Positions 7,260 through 15,284 of a stretch of DNA of 18,000 nucleotides are shown here, one piece after another. How positions within the stretch are numbered: the first letter of the stretch is position 1; each line of letters opens with the position of its first letter. Source of the DNA: Devosiaceae bacterium (GTDB taxonomy: Bacteria > Pseudomonadota > Alphaproteobacteria > Rhizobiales > Devosiaceae); the NCBI GenBank assembly GCA_021648375.1, contig JAKISW010000046.1, positions 1-18,000 on the forward strand, written 5' to 3'. A model generated the notes under the pieces. The model was not told the DNA's origin. It did not search any database and saw only the letters and a list, made by a program, of their open reading frames with translations. The position numbers and the translations under genes were made by a program.

Positions 7260-7277
7260 TTTAGTTGAGCAACTAAA
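7260..7277. promoter_or_regulatory. Candidate operator: perfect 8-bp inverted repeat TTTAGTTG-AG-CAACTAAA
   Basis: Two perfectly complementary 8-bp arms are separated by two bases, in the middle of the divergent cysG/cysH region and directly abutting the TATAGA at 7278-7283. A dimeric regulator bound here would cover the space between -35 and -10 of a cysH promoter. The short loop and lack of a T-run speak against a terminator. The binder is unknown: Rrf2-type and other small dimeric regulators of sulfur or iron-sulfur metabolism are possible, but this is inference. Confidence 0.5.
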
Positions 7278-7376
7278 TATAGAATTCTGTTTCTTTCTTA
7301 AAAAATCAAATGCCGTCAGACTTGCAATAACCGAGTTCGAACCGGTCAGGGTTCATATCTGTAAGGAATGACGCAA

Positions 7377-8123
7377 ATGAAAAATCTGCTTGAGAAGTTC
7401 AACAAAGAGCTAAAGAATATGTCTCTTTTGCAACGGTTGGAAATGATTGCAGACAAGTTTCCAAAGGCAGTTTTTACCAGCAGCCTTGGGTTAGAAGATC
7501 AGGCCCTGACATGGGCAATTGCTAAGAATTGGGCAATTGCAAATGGTTCGCGAAATATAAAAATCGTCACCTTGCAGACCGGTAGGCTTTTCCTCGAAAC
7601 CATCGAGCTGATCAAAACAACAAATGAGCGCTTTGGCCTGAATATTATTGAATTAACTCCGTCCGCGGCCTCTGTTGAAGAATATAGCGCTAAATATGGA
7701 TTGAACGGCTTCTATGACAGCATCCAAGCTCGCAAAGCCTGTTGTGATTTTAGAAAAATTGCCCCCTTAAAAAAAGGCTTAGAGGGTGCTGATGCATGGA
7801 TTACCGGGCTGCGTGCCGATCAGTCTGGCTATAGAAGTCAGATAGAATTTGCCCAATGGGATAAAAAATTCTCTCTTATCAAATTTAACCCTCTGGCCGA
7901 TTTTTCAAGCGAGAAACTTGGCGAATTGATTGAAGAAAATAATATTCCGGTCAATCCTTTGCACAAAAGAAATTATCCCTCCATTGGCTGCGAGCCATGT
8001 ACCAGAGCCATAAAACCCGGTGAAGACGAGCGGGCCGGGCGCTGGTGGTGGGAGCGCGATCAAAATCAGGAATGCGGCCTGCATGAACCTGAACCTCAAC
8101 CCACAAACCATCCGGCGAATTAA
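7377..8123 (+). CDS. cysH: Adenylylsulfate (APS) reductase, [4Fe-4S], thioredoxin-dependent
   Basis: A 248-residue cytoplasmic enzyme that reduces APS to sulfite and AMP. The PP-loop-like nucleotide site is AVFTSSLGLEDQAL (31-44). The iron-sulfur cysteines of the APS-type enzyme are all present: C122-C123 (ARKACCDFRK) and C205/C208 (GCEPCTRA). The catalytic cysteine is C233 in ECGLH near the C-terminus. PAPS reductases lack the CC and CxxC pairs, so APS is the likely substrate. This agrees with the absence of an APS kinase here. The ATG at 7377 is preferred over 7368: AAGGA at 7363-7367 is nine bases from 7377 but touches 7368. It is the first gene of a cysH-cysD-cysN run and is divergent from cysG. 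In many relatives cysH sits within the cysI operon. Confidence 0.94.
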   Translation: MKNLLEKFNKELKNMSLLQRLEMIADKFPKAVFTSSLGLEDQALTWAIAKNWAIANGSRNIKIVTLQTGRLFLETIELIKTTNERFGLNIIELTPSAASVEEYSAKYGLNGFYDSIQARKACCDFRKIAPLKKGLEGADAWITGLRADQSGYRSQIEFAQWDKKFSLIKFNPLADFSSEKLGELIEENNIPVNPLHKRNYPSIGCEPCTRAIKPGEDERAGRWWWERDQNQECGLHEPEPQPTNHPAN

Positions 8124-8193
8124 GCACCAGGCCTCTTGCTTGCTGTACTACAAGTCAAAAAATTCTTCCCCAAATACCAATCAGGTTATTTTT

Positions 8194-9138
8194 ATGAACT
8201 TAACTCAACCAGAACAAAAGCCGCCAGAACAAAAACCAGTTTTGGACCCCCATCTCAAAGCACTGGAAAACGAGGCAATTTTTATCTTTCGCGAAGTGGC
8301 GGCAGAATTTGAAAATCCGGTAATGCTCTATTCGGTTGGTAAGGACAGTTCCGTTTTGCTGCATCTGGCCCGCAAAGCTTTTTTCCCCGGCAAAATTCCT
8401 TTTCCCTTGCTGCACGTTAATACCGGTTGGAAATTTGAGGAAATGATCGAGTTTCGCGATCAAGTGGTGAAAAATTATGATCTTGATTTGATCTCTTACA
8501 CCAACCCAAGGGGCGCAAAAGAAAACATCACCCCCTTCACTCACGGCTCGGCCCGCTATACGGACATCATGAAGACCGAGGCTTTGCTGACCGCTTTGAA
8601 CGCCGGTAAATTTGATGCAGCTTTTGGTGGGGCGCGCCGGGATGAAGAGGCATCCCGTGCCAAAGAGCGCATATATTCGTTCCGAACTCCTGAACATAAA
8701 TGGGACCCAAGAAATCAACGCCCGGAATTATGGTCTATTTATAATGGCATGATCAATAAGGGAGAAAGCGTTCGGGCCTTTCCCCTATCCAATTGGACTG
8801 AGGCCGATATCTGGCGTTATATCCGGGCAGAAAACATCCCCCTCGTTGATCTTTATTTCGCCAAAAAACGCCCGGTGGTCGAGCGTGACGGTATGCTGAT
8901 TTTGGCCAGTGATAAACGACTGGAAATCGCCAAGGGAGAAAAACTCCAAGAACTTTGGGTGCGTTTTCGCACTCTTGGCTGTTTTCCCTTAAGCGGAGCG
9001 ATTAGATCGCGTGCTCAAAATCTTGATGAGATCATATCAGAAATTCAAACAGCAACAGTTTCAGAACGGCAGGGACGGGCCATTGACAGGGATCAATCCG
9101 GCTCAATGGAAATGAAAAAACGTGAGGGATATTTTTAA
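8194..9138 (+). CDS. cysD: Sulfate adenylyltransferase subunit 2 (ATP sulfurylase, small subunit)
   Basis: A 314-residue protein that adenylates sulfate with ATP to give APS, working in complex with the GTPase CysN. The PP-loop motif SVGKDS is at 47-52, FGGARRDEEASRAKERIYSFR lies at 144-164, and the C-terminus ends GSMEMKKREGYF, all typical of CysD. The start at 8194 matches the family's usual N-terminus (LKALENEAIFIFREV at 21-35). The in-frame ATG at 8020 lies inside cysH and adds unrelated residues. A small proline-rich duplication, PEQKPPEQKP (6-15), precedes the conserved part. No strong ribosome site is seen (only CAGGT about ten bases upstream). The stop overlaps the cysN start by one base (TAATG). 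Confidence 0.95.
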   Translation: MNLTQPEQKPPEQKPVLDPHLKALENEAIFIFREVAAEFENPVMLYSVGKDSSVLLHLARKAFFPGKIPFPLLHVNTGWKFEEMIEFRDQVVKNYDLDLISYTNPRGAKENITPFTHGSARYTDIMKTEALLTALNAGKFDAAFGGARRDEEASRAKERIYSFRTPEHKWDPRNQRPELWSIYNGMINKGESVRAFPLSNWTEADIWRYIRAENIPLVDLYFAKKRPVVERDGMLILASDKRLEIAKGEKLQELWVRFRTLGCFPLSGAIRSRAQNLDEIISEIQTATVSERQGRAIDRDQSGSMEMKKREGYF

Positions 9139-10646
9139 TGAATTTTTCTTTGATGAGCGCGCCGGAGCGCGATTTCGAAACCGCAAAAAACCAACTGGTT
9201 CCCTTGCGTTTTATTACTTGTGGCAGCGTCGACGATGGAAAATCCACGCTGATCGGCAGACTGCTTTGGGATACAAAAGCTGTTAAAACCGATCAGGCTT
9301 CAAAGCTGAAAAGTGATTCAAAAGCTCAAAATAACGGGTTGGATCTGCCGGACTTTGCCCTGCTGCTGGATGGTTTGCAGGCCGAGCGCGAACAGGGCAT
9401 AACCATTGATGTTGCCTATCGCTATTTTTCCACTTCCAAGCGATCTTTTATTGTCGCCGATACCCCCGGCCATGAGCAATATACCAGAAATATGGCCACA
9501 GGTGCCTCAACGGCCGATCTGGCGATTATTCTGGTTGATGCCCGTGCCGGAATTCTTGAGCAGACAAAACGCCACGCCATGATTGCCTCTATGATGGGCA
9601 TAAAGCAGTTTGTTCTGGCAGTGAATAAAATTGATCTTGTGGATTACAGCCATGAAATTTTTGAAAAAATCGCCAATGAATTTCTCGAGTTTTCCCTCTC
9701 CCTGGGTGTTACCGATGTTGTTTCCATTCCCGTTAGTGCGCTTAAGGGAGAAAATGTCGCCAGCAATACTGGGGCCAATTTAGATTGGTATGAGGGAAAT
9801 ACTCTGCTTACAACTTTAGAACTTGCCACTTCCCGCTCTGCACAAACCGTTGGCTTTCGTTTGCCGGTGCAAAGGGTTTGCCGCCCCAATGAAGGGTTTC
9901 GCGGCTATCAGGGCACGGTGGCTGGCGGAGCTGTAAAACCCGGAGACAGTCTTGTGGTTCTTCCGGCATCCATTCCCGTTAATGTCACCGAAATTGTTAC
10001 CTTTGATCTGGTTAGAAATGCAGCCGTTGCAGGGGACGCTATAACCCTGGTGCTTGATCGAAATGTGGATGTGGCCCGCGGTGATATGATTTGCTCACTG
10101 GAGGCAAAGCCGATGATGGGCAAGGAGTTTGTCGCCGATATTATTGCTCTTGCAAGCACTGGCATAGAGCCGGGAAAACGCTATTGGCTAAAGTCAGCAA
10201 GCAGGCGTCAAAGGGTCAGGGTGGAACCGTTTACTACAGTTGATCTCAATAGCGGCGTCTGGAGCGATACGGAGCGACTGGAGATGAATGCCATCGGAAA
10301 AGTGCGCCTGAAATTTGAGGAAACAGCGATTTTTGACACCTATGCAGCCAATCGCGGCACCGGGTCTTTTATTCTGATTGATCCAGAAGAAAACACCACG
10401 ATTGCCGGGGGCATGATTAGTGAACTCGTTGCAAAAAATCCGCAAAACCTTCATGATTACAAGCAAGGATTGGTTGGAGATAATCTAGATGAATCCGATG
10501 ATGAAAAACTTGTTTTGATGGCCCTGCCGGTTGCAATTGCCCAAAAATTGCAAAAATCAGCAATTTTTGAAGAACTTAAATATGACATCGCGGTCACTCG
10601 TATAAAGCGCAAAAACTTTAAGCTTTTGAGCGAGCAGAAGGATTGA
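9138..10646 (+). CDS. cysN: Sulfate adenylyltransferase subunit 1 (ATP sulfurylase GTPase), no APS kinase domain
   Basis: A 502-residue EF-Tu-like GTPase that drives CysD-catalysed APS formation by GTP hydrolysis. The G1 motif is GSVDDGKST (29-37), the G3 motif DTPGHEQY (108-115) and the G4 motif NKID (163-166). The switch I region reads LLLDGLQAEREQGITIDVAYRYF, with the diagnostic EQGITIDVAY. Beta-barrel domains fill the rest. The protein ends soon after the barrels, without the C-terminal CysC kinase found in CysNC fusions, matching an APS-type CysH. GAGGG at 9124-9128 lies nine bases upstream of the ATG, which overlaps the cysD stop by one base. Likely the last gene of cysHDN; no obvious rho-independent terminator follows. 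Confidence 0.95.
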   Translation: MNFSLMSAPERDFETAKNQLVPLRFITCGSVDDGKSTLIGRLLWDTKAVKTDQASKLKSDSKAQNNGLDLPDFALLLDGLQAEREQGITIDVAYRYFSTSKRSFIVADTPGHEQYTRNMATGASTADLAIILVDARAGILEQTKRHAMIASMMGIKQFVLAVNKIDLVDYSHEIFEKIANEFLEFSLSLGVTDVVSIPVSALKGENVASNTGANLDWYEGNTLLTTLELATSRSAQTVGFRLPVQRVCRPNEGFRGYQGTVAGGAVKPGDSLVVLPASIPVNVTEIVTFDLVRNAAVAGDAITLVLDRNVDVARGDMICSLEAKPMMGKEFVADIIALASTGIEPGKRYWLKSASRRQRVRVEPFTTVDLNSGVWSDTERLEMNAIGKVRLKFEETAIFDTYAANRGTGSFILIDPEENTTIAGGMISELVAKNPQNLHDYKQGLVGDNLDESDDEKLVLMALPVAIAQKLQKSAIFEELKYDIAVTRIKRKNFKLLSEQKD

Positions 10647-10701
10647 GCGTTTTGAATAAAAGCTGATCCATACAGATAAAATATCATTCCGCCATTATAC
10701 C

Positions 10702-10741
10702 AGTGCTTTAAATAATATATTAGAGAATTCTAACAAGCACT
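10702..10741. repeat. Nested inverted repeats upstream of soeA
   Basis: The outer arms AGTGCTT (10702-10708) and AAGCACT (10735-10741) are perfect complements. They enclose a second dyad, TTAGA-GAAT-TCTAA (10720-10733). There is no T-run after it, so a factor-independent terminator for cysN is unlikely. The right outer arm touches the candidate soe -35 at 10741, so a regulator-binding site for soeABC is possible. The surrounding sequence is AT-rich and chance is not excluded. Confidence 0.35.
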
Positions 10742-10770
10742 TGCGTCCATCCAAATATCTAGCCTAATAT
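10741..10770 (+). promoter_or_regulatory. Candidate sigma-70 promoter for soeABC
   Basis: TTGCGT (10741-10746) and TAATAT (10765-10770) are spaced by 18 bp, giving a start near 10777 and a leader of about 26 nt before the soeA ATG. The 156-bp gap after cysN and this motif suggest that soeABC can be transcribed separately from cysHDN, although read-through is also possible. Confidence 0.4.
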
Positions 10771-10802
10771 GAAAGAAATGGCATATTGGGGACTTTGTTA
10801 TA

Positions 10803-13634
10803 ATGGCGCATATCAGGCAGCCTGAGCTTAAAACTTCGCCGAAAGTATCGGACGAAATCCGCCATACCACATGTTATATGTGCGCCTGCCGCTGCGGAAT
10901 AAATGTGCACCTTCAGGATGGCAAAGTTAAATATATTGAGGGAAATCGCGATCACCCCATAAATAAAGGCGTGCTTTGCGCCAAGGGTTCTGCAGGTATT
11001 ATGCAGCATTATTCTCCAGCTCGTCTGTCAGCTCCCATGAAGCGGGTTGGCGAAAGGGGAGCGGGGGAATTTGAAACAATTTCATGGGAAGAAGCGTTTG
11101 AAATTGCAACCGGATGGCTTGCTCCCTTAAGGGAAAAACACCCGGAAAAGCTGGCCTTTTTCACAGGGCGCGATCAATCTCAATCTCTAACAAGCTGGTG
11201 GGCGCAATCGTTTGGTACGCCAAATTATGCGGCCCATGGGGGCTTTTGCTCAGTGAATATGGCCGCCGCCGGAATTTATACCATGGGCGGAGCTTTTTGG
11301 GAATTTGGCACCCCTGATTGGGATCGCACCAAATTACTGATGATATTTGGAGTGGCCGAGGATCATGACAGCAACCCCATAAAAATGGGCCTCGGTAAGC
11401 TAAAGGAGCGCGGTGTTAAAGTTATCGGGGTCAATCCGGTCCGTACCGGATATAATGCCATTGCCGATGAATGGGTTGGCATAACTCCGGGCACCGATGG
11501 CTTATTTATTCTGGCGCTTATCCATGAATTGCTGAGGGCAGGCAAAATTGATCTGGATTATCTGGCCCGGTATACCAATGCGCCATTTTTGCTCAACGGG
11601 GATAAAAACTCCCCTGAATATGGCCTGTTTTTGCGAGACAAAGATGACAAGCCACTGATTTTGGACAGAAAAACAGGTAAGCCGGTGGCTTTTGACAAGC
11701 CGGGAATAAAGGCAGATTTGGCGGGAAGTTATAAGGTTAAAAACATTGTTCATAAGCCGGTATTTGATCAATTGGCCAACAAATATCTCTCCGACGAATA
11801 TGCGCCCGTTGCCGTTGCTGAGCGCTGCGGGATTGAAGTAAAAACCATAAAACGCATTGCCGCCGAACTGGCCCATGTGGCTTTTGAGCAAGAAATAACC
11901 ATTGACCAGCCATGGACCGACTGGAAGGGACAAAAGCACGACAAGATGGTTGGCCGTCCGGTATCTTTCCATGCCATGCGCGGAATCTCAGCCCATTCAA
12001 ATGGTTTTCAAACCTGTCGGGCGCTGCATGTTTTGCAGATATTATTAGGCTCGGTGGAAGTGCCGGGTGGATTTCGCTTCAAACCCAGCTATCCAAAACC
12101 GGCCGAGGCTCATCCCAAACCCCATAGCGGAGTTACGCCAAATGGTCCGCTTGATGGTCCGCATCTGGGATTTGTCCATGGGCCGGATGATCTTATGCTT
12201 AATGATGATGGCAGCCCGGCTCGCATCGATAAGGCCTTTACTTGGGAAAACCCCATGTCCTCCCACGGCTTGATGCATATGGTGATTTCCAACGCTCATG
12301 CCGGTGATCCCTATAAGATCGACACCTTGTTTATGTATATGGCCAACATGAGTTGGAATTCCTCGATGAATTCCACAAAAGTTATGGATATGCTTACCGA
12401 TAAGGATGAAAGCGGTGAATATGTCATTCCCCGTATCATTTATTCTGATGCATATTCGTCTGAAATGGTGGCCTTTGCCGATCTGATATTACCCGACACC
12501 ACCTATCTTGAGCGCCACGATTGTATTTCTCTGCTCGATCGCCCGATTTGCGAGGCCGATGCCATGGCTGATAGTATTCGCTGGCCGGTTGTGGAGCCGG
12601 ATCGTGATGTGCGAGCCTTTCAAACGGTATTGCTTGATCTTGGGGCCAGATTAAATTTGCCGGGCATGGTTGAAGATGATGGTTCGCCTAAATACAGCGA
12701 TTATGCGGATTATATTCAAAATCATCAGCGTCGTCCCGGTGTTGGGCCTCTGGCCGGTTTTCGTGGCAAGGATGGCAAAGGCAAAGGGCGCGGGGAACCA
12801 AACCCCAACCAGATTGATGCCTATATTAAAAACGGCGGTTTTTGGATTGATCATATTCCAAAAGAGGCTGCATATTTTAAACCGTGGAATAATGCCTATC
12901 AGGATTGGGCCGTTTCGCGCGGCCTATATGACACTCCACAGCCCTATGTATTTCAGCTTTATGTGGAACCGATGCGCAAATTCCAGCTTGCGGCAGAAGG
13001 CCATGGTGAACGCCAGCCCCCTGAGCATTTGCGTGAACAGATAAAACAAAGCATGCAGCCATTGCCGACCTGGTGGGCACCGTTTGAAGAAAGTGTGGTT
13101 GATGTGGAGGAATTCCCCCTGCATGCGCTGACCCAGCGCCCCGCCGCCATGTATCATTCATGGGGTTCGCAAAATGCATGGCTGCGCCAGATCCACGGCA
13201 CTAACCCGCTCTATGTTTCCGGAGAGGTTTTTGAGGAGCATGGTTTTGAGGAAGGGGACTGGGCATGGCTCACTTCTCGACATGCAAAAATCAAAATCCC
13301 AGTGGTGCGCATGGATGCCCTCAACGCCAAAACCGTTTGGACATGGAACGCCATCGGCAAAAGAAGTGGCGCATGGGCGCTGGATGAAAACGCGCCGGAA
13401 GCAAAAAAAGGGTTTTTGCTCAATCATCTTATTTCAGAATTGCTGCCGCCAAAAAAAGACGGTATGCGCTGGAGCAATTCAGACCCCATAACCGGACAGG
13501 CCGCATGGTTTGACCTCCGGGTAAAAATTGAAAAAGCCGAGCCGGGAGATCAGACTTCAAAGCCCCAGACCGCGCCGCAAAAATCTCCGGTCGGCAAGGG
13601 GCCAAAGAACCTCACCTACGGGGAGGTATTTTAA
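10803..13634 (+). CDS. soeA: Molybdopterin oxidoreductase, probable cytoplasmic sulfite dehydrogenase catalytic subunit SoeA
   Basis: A 943-residue catalytic subunit of the DMSO reductase superfamily binding bis-MGD molybdenum and one [4Fe-4S]. The cluster cysteines are C24, C27 and C31 (HTTCYMCACRCG) and C59 (GVLCAKGS). C149 in HGGFCSVN aligns with the molybdenum ligand position. There is no twin-arginine signal peptide: the protein starts directly before the cluster motif. A cytoplasmic location is therefore expected, unlike PsrA, PhsA or DmsA, whose catalytic subunits are exported. That feature, the SoeA-like length and the SoeB/SoeC-type partners favour the sulfite-oxidising SoeABC complex (sulfite to sulfate, electrons to quinone). 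A related polysulfide or thiosulfate enzyme is the main alternative. The ribosome site is weak (GGGGA at 10788-10792). The neighbouring sulfur assimilation genes support the sulfite assignment. Confidence 0.85.
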   Translation: MAHIRQPELKTSPKVSDEIRHTTCYMCACRCGINVHLQDGKVKYIEGNRDHPINKGVLCAKGSAGIMQHYSPARLSAPMKRVGERGAGEFETISWEEAFEIATGWLAPLREKHPEKLAFFTGRDQSQSLTSWWAQSFGTPNYAAHGGFCSVNMAAAGIYTMGGAFWEFGTPDWDRTKLLMIFGVAEDHDSNPIKMGLGKLKERGVKVIGVNPVRTGYNAIADEWVGITPGTDGLFILALIHELLRAGKIDLDYLARYTNAPFLLNGDKNSPEYGLFLRDKDDKPLILDRKTGKPVAFDKPGIKADLAGSYKVKNIVHKPVFDQLANKYLSDEYAPVAVAERCGIEVKTIKRIAAELAHVAFEQEITIDQPWTDWKGQKHDKMVGRPVSFHAMRGISAHSNGFQTCRALHVLQILLGSVEVPGGFRFKPSYPKPAEAHPKPHSGVTPNGPLDGPHLGFVHGPDDLMLNDDGSPARIDKAFTWENPMSSHGLMHMVISNAHAGDPYKIDTLFMYMANMSWNSSMNSTKVMDMLTDKDESGEYVIPRIIYSDAYSSEMVAFADLILPDTTYLERHDCISLLDRPICEADAMADSIRWPVVEPDRDVRAFQTVLLDLGARLNLPGMVEDDGSPKYSDYADYIQNHQRRPGVGPLAGFRGKDGKGKGRGEPNPNQIDAYIKNGGFWIDHIPKEAAYFKPWNNAYQDWAVSRGLYDTPQPYVFQLYVEPMRKFQLAAEGHGERQPPEHLREQIKQSMQPLPTWWAPFEESVVDVEEFPLHALTQRPAAMYHSWGSQNAWLRQIHGTNPLYVSGEVFEEHGFEEGDWAWLTSRHAKIKIPVVRMDALNAKTVWTWNAIGKRSGAWALDENAPEAKKGFLLNHLISELLPPKKDGMRWSNSDPITGQAAWFDLRVKIEKAEPGDQTSKPQTAPQKSPVGKGPKNLTYGEVF

Positions 13635-13635
13635 T

Positions 13636-14388
13636 ATGACCTCGCTGCCAAAATCCACGGACCGCCGCCTTGGCCTGCTGATTGATCTTGATACCTGCGT
13701 TGGCTGCCATGCCTGTGTCATTAGTTGCAAGGAATGGAATACTTCCAACTATGGTGCACCTCTGTCAGATATGGATGCCTATGGAGAACAACCGGTCGGA
13801 ACGTTTCTAAATAGAGTGCATACCTATGAGATCAAGGAACCTGAAGCGCCAGCCCAGATTGTGCATTTCCCCAAATCCTGCCTGCATTGTCAGGATGCGC
13901 CATGTGTTACCGTTTGTCCCACCGGGGCTTCTTATAAACGAAGTGAAGATGGCATAGTTTTGGTCAATGAGGCCGATTGCATTGGCTGTGGCCTTTGTGC
14001 TTGGGCCTGCCCCTATGGCGCTCGCGAGATGGATGCGGAGGCAGGAGTGATGAAAAAATGCACTCTTTGCGTCGATAGAATTTATAATGAGAATATCCCT
14101 GAAGAAGATCGGGAACCGGCCTGCGTTCGCACCTGCCCGGCTGGAGCGCGTCACTTTGGAGATTTTGATGATCCCAATTCTAATGTTTCTCTTATGAGCG
14201 CGGCAAGGGGTGGCATTGAATTGATGAAAGAGCAGGGCACCAAACCAACCAATCGGTATCTGCCCCCGCGACCAAAAAGCGATATTGAAAGCCAAAGCCA
14301 GATAGATATGCCAATTCCTTTCCTTGAACCGGTAAGCGGGGCAAAGGGATTTATTGGCTGGCTGGATAAAGCTCTGGAGAAAATCTGA
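13636..14388 (+). CDS. soeB: Four-cluster ferredoxin subunit of the sulfite dehydrogenase, SoeB
   Basis: A 250-residue iron-sulfur protein that passes electrons from SoeA to the membrane anchor. All sixteen cysteines for four [4Fe-4S] clusters are present: C21/24/27/31, C82/85/90/94, C115/118/121/125 and C142/145/163/167, in the DmsB/PsrB pattern. There is no signal peptide, again fitting a cytoplasm-facing complex. The start at 13636 follows the soeA stop by one base and has GGGAGGT (13621-13627) eight bases upstream. The in-frame ATG at 13528 lies within soeA and adds a basic tail unlike the family. The stop TGA overlaps the soeC ATG by one base. Operon membership with soeA and soeC is clear. 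Confidence 0.9.
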   Translation: MTSLPKSTDRRLGLLIDLDTCVGCHACVISCKEWNTSNYGAPLSDMDAYGEQPVGTFLNRVHTYEIKEPEAPAQIVHFPKSCLHCQDAPCVTVCPTGASYKRSEDGIVLVNEADCIGCGLCAWACPYGAREMDAEAGVMKKCTLCVDRIYNENIPEEDREPACVRTCPAGARHFGDFDDPNSNVSLMSAARGGIELMKEQGTKPTNRYLPPRPKSDIESQSQIDMPIPFLEPVSGAKGFIGWLDKALEKI

Positions 14389-15263
14389 TGCACCCGGCTC
14401 CCTCGGTTATTTTATTCACATCCCTTTCCGGTCTTGGTTTTGGTCTTCTAGCGTGGCTGGGTATTGGCCTTCCGCTTGTTTTTGGCTGGAGTGCCTTCTG
14501 GTATTTCTTTGTTGGCTTTGGCTTGGCAGTTGGTGGATTGCTGGCCTCCACTTTTCACCTTGGCAATCCGCAAAGAGCCTTAAAGGCTTTTAGGCAATGG
14601 CGCTCCAGTTGGTTGAGCCGAGAAGGAATTTTGGCGGTAATCTCGTTGCTGGTGATGGCCATCTATGCAATCGGGTTGATATTTTTGAATTCAAACTGGC
14701 AAATTATTGGCATTTTGGGCGCTGTTGGATCACTGGCAACAATTTTTACTACTTCGATGATTTATGCGCAGATGAAAACAGTCCCTCGTTGGAACACCGG
14801 GTTCACGCCAGTGCTGTTTTTATTATATAGCATAGCGGGTGGAGCCATAGTGGCAGGGAATTCACTCATTGCCTCAGCCCTGTTGGTGATTTTGCTCGTG
14901 GTCCAGATGGTTTCCTGGAATTTGGGGGGCAAGAGCTTTTCCAATGCCGGGCATACTATTGAAACCGCCACAGGACTTGGTTTCCTTGGCAAGGTGCGCC
15001 AGTTGGAAAGCCCCCATTCTGGTAGCAACTATTTGTTGAAAGAAATGGTATTTGTGGTCGGGCGCAAACACGCGACGAAATTGCGCGCCATCTCGATAGT
15101 CTTGTTTGGTGTGCTGCCTTTGGCCTTGTTAATGCTGGCTCCGTTTTGGATGTTTTCTGTTCCCCTTGCCACCATTTCCCACATTATCGGGCTTTTTGCC
15201 TCGCGCTGGCTGTTTTTTGCCGAGGCCGAGCATGTTGTTGGGCTTTACTACGACAAGCGCTAA
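14388..15263 (+). CDS. soeC: DmsC-family membrane anchor of the sulfite dehydrogenase, SoeC
   Basis: A 291-residue integral membrane protein with about eight hydrophobic segments (roughly 7-31, 34-55, 80-100, 104-126, 140-157, 159-177, 233-252, 255-277). It would anchor SoeAB to the inner membrane and hand electrons to quinone. DmsC-family landmarks are the MHPAPSVILFTSLSGLGFG start, STFHLGNPQRALKAFRQW (54-71) followed by RSSWLSREG, MIYAQMKTVPRW (124-135), and the C-terminal SRWLFFAEAEHVVGLYY. The start overlaps the soeB stop by one base, and TGGAG (14375-14379) provides a ribosome site. No rho-independent terminator is seen between its stop and rpoN, 112 bp downstream. Confidence 0.9.
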   Translation: MHPAPSVILFTSLSGLGFGLLAWLGIGLPLVFGWSAFWYFFVGFGLAVGGLLASTFHLGNPQRALKAFRQWRSSWLSREGILAVISLLVMAIYAIGLIFLNSNWQIIGILGAVGSLATIFTTSMIYAQMKTVPRWNTGFTPVLFLLYSIAGGAIVAGNSLIASALLVILLVVQMVSWNLGGKSFSNAGHTIETATGLGFLGKVRQLESPHSGSNYLLKEMVFVVGRKHATKLRAISIVLFGVLPLALLMLAPFWMFSVPLATISHIIGLFASRWLFFAEAEHVVGLYYDKR

Positions 15264-15284
15264 AAACTCTTTCGGCAGATTTAT

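Larger units (their letters stand above)
7087..7376. promoter_or_regulatory. Divergent regulatory region between cysG and cysH operons
   Basis: This 290-bp stretch separates the two oppositely transcribed sulfur operons and must hold both promoters. On the minus strand a perfect TATAAT hexamer (7119-7124) stands 32 bp before the cysG ATG with no good -35, a pattern seen at activator-dependent promoters. On the plus strand TATAGA at 7278-7283 could be the cysH -10, immediately beside a perfect dyad (7260-7277). The plus-strand leader would then be about 85-90 nt. No tRNA, riboswitch or terminator was recognised; the GTTCGAA near 7335 looks like a tRNA T-loop but has no surrounding cloverleaf. 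Confidence 0.6.

Noticed and set aside
7331..7352. GAGTTCGAACCGG-like stretch resembling a tRNA T-arm upstream of cysH
   Set aside because: No acceptor stem, anticodon arm or D-arm can be formed around it; the TTCGAA core alone is not enough.
11502..11972. 156-codon open frame on the minus strand within soeA, and similar long antisense frames elsewhere
   Set aside because: They mirror well-supported genes, show no recognisable domain and have no ribosome site or operon context.
10803..13634. Formate dehydrogenase or periplasmic thiosulfate/polysulfide reductase identity for the molybdoenzyme
   Set aside because: The molybdenum ligand is a cysteine in GGFCSVN rather than selenocysteine in a formate dehydrogenase context, the anchor is DmsC-like, and no twin-arginine signal is present as in exported PsrA/PhsA/DmsA enzymes.
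13528..13635. Longer start for soeB inside soeA
   Set aside because: The added residues are a basic out-of-frame reading of the soeA tail; GGGAGGT supports the ATG at 13636.
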